Shown here in pieces: positions 1-7,347 of a stretch of 64,000 nucleotides of DNA. The stretch is taken from the NCBI GenBank assembly GCA_964634685.1, contig CAZWLD010000005.1, positions 1 to 64,000 of the forward strand, in the 5' to 3' direction. How positions within the stretch are numbered: position 1 is the stretch's first letter; each line of letters begins with the position of its first letter. This DNA is from CAZWLD01 sp964634685. GTDB taxonomy: Bacteria; Bacillota_I; Bacilli_A; Acholeplasmatales; JAEDCM01. The notes below the pieces were generated by a model. The model saw only the letters and a program-made list of their open reading frames with translations. It did no database searches and was not told the DNA's origin. A program made the translations under genes and the position numbers.

Positions 1-60
1 TCCGATTTTTTTAAAGCTTGGTTTCGCTACCTACTCCGATTATTTTAGAGTACCATCCTT

Positions 61-378
61 TTAAGCATTATTTCTTATCTTTTTTGGTGATACAATATTC
101 AAAATTTCTATCAATTGTCTTTTATCAATTTATACATTACCATCTACTGATGGAAGTATAAAGCTTGCGTTATTCAATCTTTTTTCATACAGCCATATAC
201 CATCATCATTAATTTCAATCATCTTTATTTGATTTTTATTTCTGCTGAAGAATATGAATATACAATTCTTAATTTCTGGCTCTTTATACGATGTCAATAT
301 CAAATTAGTTAATGATGGAATTCCCTTTCTGAAATTAACCGTATCAGGATACAAATATATTCCTTTTACCTTACTAAG
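61..378 (-). pseudogene. Decayed IS66-family TnpB (OrfB) remnant
   Basis: Read on the minus strand this stretch keeps the IS66 OrfB pattern: an N-terminal segment YLYPDTVNFRKGI (compare the P-x-D-x-RKG/S core of the family), then a hydrophobic strand, then K-x-x-x-x-x-x-D-x-x-G-x-W-L-Y-x-K-R-L. It is broken. The reading frame is shifted near 365-378 relative to the nearest ATG, and an in-frame TAA lies at 130-132 before the C-terminal piece IDKRQLIEIL. The usual protein is about 115 aa and acts with OrfA and the TnpC transposase; no TnpC is recognisable in 1-60. Dead fragment, not a working gene. Confidence 0.6.
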
Positions 379-379
379 T

Positions 380-448
380 CTACCATGATTTTAATATCGT
401 TAAAGCTCTTTCTAACAATGATTCATCAAATTCTATTACAGCACCTTT
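380..448 (-). pseudogene. C-terminal tail of IS66-family OrfA (TnpA)
   Basis: About 22 codons ending in TAG at 380-382 read IEFDESLLERALTILKSW, which resembles the C-terminal end of IS66 OrfA proteins, and it lies directly upstream of the OrfB remnant in the order expected for IS66. The fragment abuts and slightly overlaps the 3' end of the neighbouring AAA ATPase gene, so the element probably inserted just behind that gene and then decayed. Short, so the assignment leans on its position next to OrfB. Confidence 0.45.
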
Positions 449-1574
449 AATCCTTATTTCGATACTTTTCAAAAGCAGCTAAATCCTCTTTACGGACAGA
501 TGAATGAACCTTAGCGCGGGCATTAGCATAATCCTCATTGGTAATAACCTCATCTGTTAAGCTTTCATCCTTAATCATACGCGAAATCGGTCCATCCTTC
601 ATTCGCTCGCAAAGCTCCTTAACATCGGCTCCATTAAAGCCCTCTGTGTCTCTAGCAATATCTTCAAAATGAAGATCCTTACTAATTGGCACATCCTTAA
701 AATTACGTTTAATCATATATAATCTTGCCTCATAATCAGGAAGTCCAATATAAATCATTTCATTAAAACGTCCTGGTCGTAAAAAGGCACTATCAATATC
801 CCAAGGACGATTGGTCGCAGCTAGCAATAAAAGCTGTTGATTGGAGGTCGCAAAGCCTTGAATTTGCGCTAAAAGCTCCGGAACCATTCGACTGATAGCA
901 TCACTTGAGCCATCGCCTCTTTTCGCTCCTATGGCCTCAAATTCATCAAAGAAAATGATTGCACGTTCGCTCTTTCTTGCAGTCTCAAAAAGCTCTTTGA
1001 TATTTTTTTCTGATTCACCAAACCATTTACTAACGATATCCGAGCACTTAACTGCATAAAAATCAGCTTGCGCCTCATTAGCAATAGCCTTGGCAATCAT
1101 CGTTTTACCAGTTCCTGGAGGTCCATATAATAAAACTCCACCCCCAATTTCTTTATTGAAACGCTTGTAGATATCAGGCCTTCGCATCGGTAAAATGATT
1201 CGCTTATTGACTGCTTCCTTAACGTCATCTAAGCCCGCTACATCCTTGAAGGAAATATTCGGAATCTTCGAAGCCTCAAATTGTGTTCCTTCTTCCTTTT
1301 CCTCTTCCTTTTGAGCTTGATTTGGATTTTTAGCATTATTAACTCGAGGTTTAACATCAATACTCAAATTATTGGCAAGCTCTATCAAACGATTAGCCCG
1401 GTCCATTTGCGATTTTTGATATTCCCCCTTCGATTCCTTAGCCATTTTAAGTAAAGTTTCGGCAGCTAAAAGAAGATTTCTTTTGGCAAGATCCTGATTA
1501 CCATTCTCCTTAGCCTCCATCCCACGGTTATAGTAAATATTGAAGGTGTCATATAAAAAATTTTTATCCGCCAT
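447..1574 (-). CDS. Vps4-type AAA ATPase with N-terminal MIT-like domain
   Basis: 375 aa. Residues 1-70 are a helical bundle of the MIT (microtubule-interacting and transport) type. A charged linker (about 75-100) leads to one classical AAA domain: Walker A GPPGTGKT at 151-158, pore-loop SKWFGES at 182-188, Walker B IIFFDE at 206-211, sensor-1 ATNRP around 253-257, arginine fingers in LRPGRF at 265-270. The C-terminal EDYANARAKVHSSV resembles the Vps4 C-terminal helix region. In eukaryotes and archaea, Vps4 recognises ESCRT-III tails through its MIT domain and disassembles the filaments. Last gene of the four-gene operon, 7 bp after the ESCRT-III-like gene, which strongly supports that role. 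A katanin/spastin-like MIT-AAA protein is the alternative name for the same clade. Confidence 0.9.
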   Translation of the reverse strand: MADKNFLYDTFNIYYNRGMEAKENGNQDLAKRNLLLAAETLLKMAKESKGEYQKSQMDRANRLIELANNLSIDVKPRVNNAKNPNQAQKEEEKEEGTQFEASKIPNISFKDVAGLDDVKEAVNKRIILPMRRPDIYKRFNKEIGGGVLLYGPPGTGKTMIAKAIANEAQADFYAVKCSDIVSKWFGESEKNIKELFETARKSERAIIFFDEFEAIGAKRGDGSSDAISRMVPELLAQIQGFATSNQQLLLLAATNRPWDIDSAFLRPGRFNEMIYIGLPDYEARLYMIKRNFKDVPISKDLHFEDIARDTEGFNGADVKELCERMKDGPISRMIKDESLTDEVITNEDYANARAKVHSSVRKEDLAAFEKYRNKD

Positions 1575-1581
1575 AATATCA

Positions 1582-2166
1582 CTATCCTTTGATTTGTTTT
1601 TGAATTTCCGCTAATTTCTTTTCAATTTCTTGGTCACGAGAATTTTCTTCATCTGTTACTTCATTATTAATCAAACGATTGATTTCATCATCATCAACCT
1701 TGCTTGAATCAGCCGCAATCGATTTAAATGATGATTCACTGCTATCAAGCATATTATCAAGATTGAAGGTTGTCTCTTCTACTCCCATCATCGCAATCTC
1801 AAATTCCTGTTGAACCTTAACAAAGTCCATATTCTTACTGATTTTGGCCATTTCTCGTGATAAGCTTGACATTCCACCTAAAAATTCACTTGTCATAACA
1901 TTTAAATCACGCATTTGGGAGGTAAGTTCAAAATTTAATAAGATTTCTTCGGCCTTTTTTTGTTGAGCGACAGCCGTTTTTAGTCCACTTACAGCTAAAT
2001 TGTATTGAGAATCAATACCCTTTTGTTTAGCTGTTTTAGCCCACTCAATATATTTAACCTTTTGATTCTCTAAATTTTGAATATATTTTTGGATTTTTTG
2101 CATTGTTTTACGAATCAACATACGTTGTTCCATTTCTTTTTGTTGTTTACTCTTAAATAATCCCAT
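1582..2166 (-). CDS. ESCRT-III (Snf7/CHMP)-like filament protein
   Basis: 194 aa, almost wholly helical and charged. The layout matches CHMP/Snf7 proteins rather than ordinary PspA: a basic first helix (residues 1-35, many K/R/Q), a long second helix containing AKTAKQKGIDSQYNLAVSG (43-61) and AQQKKAEEILLNFE (67-80), then SQMRDLNVMTSEFLGGM and a later helix with FEIAMMGVEET. An acidic linker follows (about 157-180) and the last helix, EIEKKLAEIQKQI (180-192), fits a MIM1-like E-x-x-L-x-x-K-L-x-x-I pattern that binds MIT domains. Known family role: membrane-bound polymers that constrict or seal membranes. The next gene encodes the MIT-AAA ATPase. Function here is inferred, family call is strong. 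Confidence 0.88.
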   Translation of the reverse strand: MGLFKSKQQKEMEQRMLIRKTMQKIQKYIQNLENQKVKYIEWAKTAKQKGIDSQYNLAVSGLKTAVAQQKKAEEILLNFELTSQMRDLNVMTSEFLGGMSSLSREMAKISKNMDFVKVQQEFEIAMMGVEETTFNLDNMLDSSESSFKSIAADSSKVDDDEINRLINNEVTDEENSRDQEIEKKLAEIQKQIKG

Positions 2167-2169
2167 TTC

Positions 2170-3102
2170 CTATACCACTTCCTTGTTTTCTTTCTTTTTG
2201 CTTGTATATGTGCCATTATAGAGAGCTTCCTCATCTTCCATTTGCGCTTGCATCTCCATTTGAGCAAGAATATCATCAGTTCTTTGCTTAGAGCCATAAA
2301 TTGCTTCATTATCACTTGCCGTCGCATCATAATCATCAAAGGCTGATTCGATGTTTAATAGCTTATCCTCAGCTGCTTCCTCCATAACACGATTCTTCGC
2401 AAGGAAGGCCTTTAGCTGCTTTTCATCCTGTAGAAGGGTCATAACATTTTCCTGATGAGGATCATAAAAGAAATCGCGATCATCAATCGCATCCATTAAA
2501 CGATTTAGCTGTGTCAATTGGAAATTGAGCATCGTTGCTCGTTTAATATTTGAAGCCTTTTCGCGGTTAATGCTTTCAACCTTTTTGGCATAGAAGGTGC
2601 GCATCTGAAGATTTTTTTCATTCTTTCCTTTATTAAACATCTCTTTCGCCGCTTCATCGCTACCTTCAATTTTTTTCACCAATTCCTCTTGGCGCTTTTC
2701 TAATTCAATAATTTGATCAACCACTTCGCTTTTTTGTAGTTTCGCAAGGGTTTTTTTCTTTGGAAAAATCTTTCTAAATAAGCTCACCTTATTCTCCTCC
2801 TTGAGCGAATCTGTCGCTCCCTTTCTTTTGATTAAAAGACTATCGACCTCATCAAGTTCACTAAATGCACCCTCTAAATCGTTGTGAACAATCTTTAATC
2901 TAACATCATCAAATTTATTTTCAATTTGCCTATTGATAAGCATAACCTTTTCCTTTTTTGAAGGCTTGGCATACTTGATTTCGTCATAACATTTATCTAA
3001 TCGACTTAATACATCCTTATTATCAGTATGATTTCTAATAACCTTGATTGAGGTTAAGAGGTCATTTAAGGTATATCCCTCTTCGGTATTTTTTGAACCC
3101 AT
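2170..3102 (-). CDS. Second ESCRT-III-like helical protein with N-terminal extension
   Basis: 310 aa from the ATG at 3102, which has AAGGAG eight bases upstream; an in-frame GTG at 3111 lies inside that Shine-Dalgarno. An N-terminal helical region of about 110 residues precedes a basic patch (RKIFPKKKT) and then a Snf7-like helical hairpin: IIELEKRQEELVKKIEG, AAKEMFNKGKNEKNLQMRTFY, and INREKASNIKRATMLNFQL. The C-terminus is acidic. This echoes two-part ESCRT-III proteins such as CHMP7 or Vps25-Vps20 type nucleators, but that is inference. No cysteine motif or membrane segment. Lies 3 bp before the CHMP-like gene and its start overlaps the stop of the SPFH gene, so the products are almost certainly made together. 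Confidence 0.65.
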   Translation of the reverse strand: MGSKNTEEGYTLNDLLTSIKVIRNHTDNKDVLSRLDKCYDEIKYAKPSKKEKVMLINRQIENKFDDVRLKIVHNDLEGAFSELDEVDSLLIKRKGATDSLKEENKVSLFRKIFPKKKTLAKLQKSEVVDQIIELEKRQEELVKKIEGSDEAAKEMFNKGKNEKNLQMRTFYAKKVESINREKASNIKRATMLNFQLTQLNRLMDAIDDRDFFYDPHQENVMTLLQDEKQLKAFLAKNRVMEEAAEDKLLNIESAFDDYDATASDNEAIYGSKQRTDDILAQMEMQAQMEDEEALYNGTYTSKKKENKEVV

Positions 3103-3107
3103 AGCTA

Positions 3108-3935
3108 TCACTCCTTAAGTTTATTTCCACAGCTCATACAATATATATCATCCGAATTGATAATTCCATGGCATTTTGGACATTTGGTTATTGATGATAA
3201 ATCCCTACCACAAAATGGGCAAAAGCGATGATCAATTTCGACCTCTTTACCACAGGATGGACAAAACATCATTGGCTCATCGTTATTGATTTTATCCTTT
3301 ATTTTATCAATAACCTCATCATCAATAATGATATTTGTAAAGGTTAACCCACAAATTTTTATTCCGGCGCGATTAAAATCTCCTTGGATTTTATTAACAA
3401 TTCTTTCGCTAACTTCATCTAAATAAGAATAAATCATATTAAATCCAACATTATTTTCAAGGATTAAATCCGAAATTTCTTTTTTGACAAAAAAGATTAA
3501 TGAATCCATAAAATAATCCTTAATGGCATCGATTGTTAAGCAATTATTGCTTGATAAGATTTTTTCATATAATCTTCTCGTATTTTCTACCGTAATTGTA
3601 TATTTTCCGCAAGCTCCATATTTCACGAGCATTTTACTAAAGGGATCCATAATATCAATTCTTGTTGGTGTTCCCCAAAAAATATTATATTCGCGGGAAT
3701 TATTGACATAGATAATTTCGCATTGATACTTTTCGGCCTTTTTAAATAAACCGGCCTTTTTGATTGGCTTATGCGTTCCTTGATTAAAAATGTCCTCCAT
3801 CATTCCTTCCTTGATGAAAATAACCTCGTGTGTTGGTGGACAAATAATCGAAGTATTCTCATCAATCTCGACAACGGGACTTCGCCAAATCAAGTTATCA
3901 TTGTTACTTTTGAAGGTAATTATGTTTTTTTCCAC
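3108..3935 (-). CDS. SPFH-domain protein with C-terminal double zinc ribbon (YdjI-like)
   Basis: 275 aa, GTG start behind AGAGGAGATGA. Residues 1-220 form an SPFH/band-7-like domain of the cytosolic YdjI ('virion core protein') type: a strand-rich N-terminus with a VYDPFxK-like segment (RIDIMDPFSKMLVKYG) followed by a helical region. Residues about 225-275 hold two zinc ribbons, CPSCG-x8-CPFCG and CPKCH-x9-CMSCG. No membrane segment is seen. In Bacillus subtilis the YdjI family works with PspA, a divergent ESCRT-III relative, in membrane stress. First gene of the ESCRT-like operon here, so it may recruit the filament proteins to membrane; that is inference. Confidence 0.75.
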   Translation of the reverse strand: MEKNIITFKSNNDNLIWRSPVVEIDENTSIICPPTHEVIFIKEGMMEDIFNQGTHKPIKKAGLFKKAEKYQCEIIYVNNSREYNIFWGTPTRIDIMDPFSKMLVKYGACGKYTITVENTRRLYEKILSSNNCLTIDAIKDYFMDSLIFFVKKEISDLILENNVGFNMIYSYLDEVSERIVNKIQGDFNRAGIKICGLTFTNIIIDDEVIDKIKDKINNDEPMMFCPSCGKEVEIDHRFCPFCGRDLSSITKCPKCHGIINSDDIYCMSCGNKLKE

Positions 3936-3959
3936 AACAAATCATCTCCTCTACATACA

Positions 3960-3965
3960 ATTATA
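3960..3965 (-). promoter_or_regulatory. Candidate -10 box (TATAAT) for the ESCRT-like operon
   Basis: A perfect TATAAT on the minus strand lies 25 bp upstream of the SPFH start codon. The -35 region 17 bp further upstream (TTTATT) is weak and sits in the dtd terminator stem. Suggests the operon has its own start, with a very short 5' leader. Confidence 0.4.
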
Positions 3966-3993
3966 TAAAAAAAAAGGCCTTAAATAAAGCCTT
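3966..3993 (-). terminator. Rho-independent terminator after dtd
   Basis: Minus-strand stem AAGGC/GCCTT (3989-3993 with 3974-3978) followed by a long T run. Closes the apt-rel-dtd operon ahead of the ESCRT-like operon. Confidence 0.6.
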
Positions 3994-4056
3994 AATCTTA
4001 AAATAATTGTGTAATTTTTGTGAACTATCGGTTAATTTATCATATTTTTTTCAAAA

Positions 4057-4503
4057 TTAGCGGTCCAGACTATCAATAATAATCGTAACAGGCCCATCAT
4101 TAATGAAATCAATTTTCATATCGGCACCAAAGATACCTGTCTCAACATAAAAGCCGTATGACCTTAAAAGCTCATTAAATTCATCATATAAGGGCCTAGC
4201 AATATCACCGCTCGCACTATTTGTAAATGAAGGTCGATTTCCCTTTTTGGTATCGGCATATAATGTAAATTGTGAAATTGATAAAATATCTCCCGATACG
4301 TCCTTTAAGCTTAAATTCATTTTGCCATTTTCATCCTCAAAAACCCGCAAATTTGCGACCTTTTTAGCGATATAGCTTAGATCCTCTTTGGTATCGCCAT
4401 TTGTAAAGCCAACTAAAACCATAAACCCTTTTTGAATTTCTCCCGTTATTAAACCATTAACCGTGCATTTAGCCCTTTGACATCTTTGTACTACTACTCT
4501 CAT
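4057..4503 (-). CDS. dtd: D-aminoacyl-tRNA deacylase
   Basis: 148 aa, full family length. Hydrolyses D-amino acids (and glycine) mischarged on tRNA. Shows the N-terminal MRVVVQR strand, the SQFTLYAD motif (about residues 98-105) and the NDGPVT motif near the C-terminus (the family's NxGPVT) that together form the cross-subunit active site of the DTD dimer. Its ATG overlaps the TGA stop of rel (ATGA), so translation is coupled. The apt-rel-dtd order is widespread in Bacilli. Confidence 0.96.
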   Translation of the reverse strand: MRVVVQRCQRAKCTVNGLITGEIQKGFMVLVGFTNGDTKEDLSYIAKKVANLRVFEDENGKMNLSLKDVSGDILSISQFTLYADTKKGNRPSFTNSASGDIARPLYDEFNELLRSYGFYVETGIFGADMKIDFINDGPVTIIIDSLDR

Positions 4504-6686
4504 TTGTTATCCCTTTCGATTTGATAAACCTCATGGATTTTTTGTAAATTGATAATCAATTTTTCTAATTCATCGGTGTTAGCTGTCAAAAGCTTTAGCT
4601 TAACAATCATTTCTAAATTGTTATTATTTACGGCATTAACAGAAGCAATTTGTAAATTAGAGCTGTTGATAGTGTTAATGATATTGGCAAAAACATTATT
4701 CGTATTGGACGCGGTAATCTTAATCCGACAAGGAAACTTCCGATTGGGATTGGTGGCCCATAAAACCTTGGTGAAGCGTTCCTTTTCTAAGGTTTGAAGA
4801 TTGTTGCAGTTTTCTGTATGAACAATGATTCCGTTACCCTTTGAAACATAGCCAACAATGTTATCTCCCGGAATCGGGTTACAGCAATTTCCTAAACGAA
4901 TTTGGGCATTAGTTAGTCCCTCGACAACAACGCCACTTTCACTGTTCGTGGTTAAAATTCGATTTGATTTTTCAATTTGCTTCTGAAGATATAAATCCTT
5001 ATCAACCTCGGTACCTAAAAGCTTATTGACAACGGTTTTTGCACTAATAATTCCTTTTCCAATTTCGACATATAAATCCTCAAGGCTATTAATGTTCGTA
5101 TTTTTGGAAAAGAAATTTTTAACAAAGGTATCATTTAATTCATAATCTTCCTTGACTGTTGAAAGCTCACGATCAAGAGTTTCTTTTCCCATGGCAATTA
5201 ATTTGTCCCGATTTTGTTTGTTTAAAAAGCTTCGAATTTTATTTTTAGCATGCGCTGTTTTACAAATCTTGATCCAATCCTCATTGGGACCAAAGGAATT
5301 CTTATTGGTTTTGATTGATAAAATATCACCGGTTTTTAATTCATAATCAAGGGGAACAATCTTATTATTAACAATCGCCCCGACCGTTTTATTTCCGATA
5401 TCTGAATGAATTCGATAAGCAAAATCTAAAGGTGTTGAGCCCTTAGGTAAAGCAATGACCTCCGATTTGGGGGTAAAGACATAAATATTAGCATCTAAAA
5501 TATCACCCTTGATGGTGTCGACAAATTCTTCGGCGTTATTGACCGTTTCATCATCCTGAGAAAGACGCATTAAATCGCCATACCATTTAAGCTTTTCAGC
5601 AATTTCAAATTGTTCTCTTTCCTTTGAATATTCCTTATTCTCTTTATAGGCCCAATGGGCAGCGATACCGTATTCAGCGACCTTGTCCATCTCTTGAGTC
5701 CTGATTTGGATTTCAAAAATCTCCCCATCATTACCAATAACGGTGGTATGAAGAGATTGATACATATTAGGCTTTGGAACCGCAATATAATCCTTAAAGC
5801 GTTTAGGTAACGGTACAAAGTTGGCGTGAATAATTCCTAAGGCGTGGTAACAATCCTCAACCTTATTTACAATAATACGAATGGCCAATAGGTCATAAAT
5901 TTCTGAGAATTCCTTGTGATTGTTGACCATCTTTTTATAAATGGAATAAATATTTTTGATTCTTCCCTTTATTTGATATTCGGTAAAATTAGTATCAGCA
6001 AAAAGTCCATTAATCGTATCAATCATTTTTTCAATGTAGGATTCACGTTCAGCTCTTTTGGACCTAATTAATTGGGTAATTGTTTGATACATTTCAAAAT
6101 CAGTATAGCGTAAGCTTCGATCCTCAAGCTCAGCCTTGATTCTGAACATACCGAGCCTGTGCGCTAAGGGAGCATAAATATCTAAGGTTTCTCTCGCAAT
6201 TCGATACTGCTTCTCCTGCGGCATCGCATCAAGAGTTCGGATATTATGCAACCTATCCGCTAATTTAACAATGATAACCCTGATATCCCTCGCCATTGCT
6301 AAGAGCATTTTTTGGTGGTTTTCGGTTTGCATATCCGTTGTATTAAATTTTAAGTTTTTAATCTTCGTTAAGCCATCAACAATTGAAGCCACATCATCAT
6401 TAAAAATAGTTCTTAAATCCTGCAAGGTTGTGTCAGTATCTTCAACAACATCATGCAATAATCCAGCCACAAGCGTACTAGGACCCGCATTTAATTCAGC
6501 TAAAATATAGGTAACCTCAAGTGGGTGAATGATGTATGGCTCACCACTTTTACGCACTTGATTTTCGTGCTTTAGCTTAGCTAAATTATAAGCTTTTTTT
6601 ATCATATTAATGCTATCTTCGTTTTTAATATAAGCCGTAATCCGATCTAAAACCTTTTCAAATGTCATATCTGATTGAACCATCAT
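4500..6686 (-). CDS. rel: Bifunctional (p)ppGpp synthetase/hydrolase Rel
   Basis: About 728 aa. Makes and degrades the stringent-response alarmone. Visible parts in order: HD-type hydrolase (HENQVRKSGEPYIIHPLE and LLHDVVEDT near residues 40-85), synthetase domain (LAIRIIV, PKRFKDYIAVPKPN, YQSLHTTV, EYGIAAHWAYKE around 240-350), TGS domain (VFTPKSEVIALPKGSTPLDF, about 400), and C-terminal zinc-finger/ACT region. The RFKD signature is typical of bifunctional Rel rather than synthetase-only RelA. The start is ATG at 6686 or 6683, behind AAGGAGGT at 6691-6698; an in-frame GTG at 6692 lies inside that site. 27 bp downstream of apt. Confidence 0.97.
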   Translation of the reverse strand: MMVQSDMTFEKVLDRITAYIKNEDSINMIKKAYNLAKLKHENQVRKSGEPYIIHPLEVTYILAELNAGPSTLVAGLLHDVVEDTDTTLQDLRTIFNDDVASIVDGLTKIKNLKFNTTDMQTENHQKMLLAMARDIRVIIVKLADRLHNIRTLDAMPQEKQYRIARETLDIYAPLAHRLGMFRIKAELEDRSLRYTDFEMYQTITQLIRSKRAERESYIEKMIDTINGLFADTNFTEYQIKGRIKNIYSIYKKMVNNHKEFSEIYDLLAIRIIVNKVEDCYHALGIIHANFVPLPKRFKDYIAVPKPNMYQSLHTTVIGNDGEIFEIQIRTQEMDKVAEYGIAAHWAYKENKEYSKEREQFEIAEKLKWYGDLMRLSQDDETVNNAEEFVDTIKGDILDANIYVFTPKSEVIALPKGSTPLDFAYRIHSDIGNKTVGAIVNNKIVPLDYELKTGDILSIKTNKNSFGPNEDWIKICKTAHAKNKIRSFLNKQNRDKLIAMGKETLDRELSTVKEDYELNDTFVKNFFSKNTNINSLEDLYVEIGKGIISAKTVVNKLLGTEVDKDLYLQKQIEKSNRILTTNSESGVVVEGLTNAQIRLGNCCNPIPGDNIVGYVSKGNGIIVHTENCNNLQTLEKERFTKVLWATNPNRKFPCRIKITASNTNNVFANIINTINSSNLQIASVNAVNNNNLEMIVKLKLLTANTDELEKLIINLQKIHEVYQIERDNK

Positions 6687-6713
6687 AATCACCTCCTTAA
6701 TCTCATATAAAAA

Positions 6714-7226
6714 TTAATATTTTATTAGAGAATAAACATCATAATCCTTTAAAACCTCGCGACCATTTAAGTCCTCTAGTTCAATGACAAAGCCAATTCC
6801 AGCCACAATACCGCCAAGTCTTTCAACAAGCTTGCAGCAAGCTAAAATCGTTCCGCCGGTTGCGAGTAAATCATCAACAATATAAACCCTTTGCCCCTTC
6901 TTGATGGCATCCTTATGCATACATAGGGTATTTGTTCCATATTCTAAAGCATATTCTTCGCTAACAACCTCACGAGGTAGCTTTTTAGGTTTACGAACAG
7001 GCACGAAGCCTAAATTATTTTGAATCGAAACCGGACAGCCAAAGATAAATCCTCGGGCCTCGGGAGCACAAATTAGTTGAGCCTCTTTCAAATTCGCATC
7101 AGCCGCAAGCAAATCAACCGCATAGCTAAAAGCCTCAGGTGATTGCATGATTGGCGTAACATCCTTAAATTGAATTCCAGGGATTGGAAAATCCGGAACA
7201 TTTGCAACATATTTTTTTAAATCCAT
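6714..7226 (-). CDS. apt: Adenine phosphoribosyltransferase
   Basis: 170 aa from the ATG at 7226, which has GGAGGAAG spaced 7 bp upstream; an in-frame ATG at 7247 precedes the Shine-Dalgarno and is unlikely. Salvages adenine plus PRPP to AMP. The PRPP loop [16 protein letters not shown] is clear, as is the N-terminal [15 protein letters not shown] hallmark and the EARGFIFG segment. First gene of the apt-rel-dtd operon. A TATAAT at 7252-7257 gives a short leader. Confidence 0.97.
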   Translation of the reverse strand: MDLKKYVANVPDFPIPGIQFKDVTPIMQSPEAFSYAVDLLAADANLKEAQLICAPEARGFIFGCPVSIQNNLGFVPVRKPKKLPREVVSEEYALEYGTNTLCMHKDAIKKGQRVYIVDDLLATGGTILACCKLVERLGGIVAGIGFVIELEDLNGREVLKDYDVYSLIKY

Positions 7227-7251
7227 TTTTCTACTTCCTCCATACATTACA

Positions 7252-7257
7252 ATTATA
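7252..7257 (-). promoter_or_regulatory. -10 box (TATAAT) for apt
   Basis: Perfect minus-strand TATAAT about 26 bp upstream of the apt start. The -35 region is poorly matched. The divergent spoVB gene begins about 90 bp away. Confidence 0.45.
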
Positions 7258-7347
7258 CATTATTTTTTTCTAGATTACACGTTTTTTAATCACTTTTTTT
7301 AGTATAACGATAATATTTTTTTCATATTATTATCTGAGGTGGACATT

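Noticed and set aside
2115..2339. Open frame of 74 codons between the two ESCRT-III genes
   Set aside because: Lysine/methionine-rich shadow of the gene in another frame.
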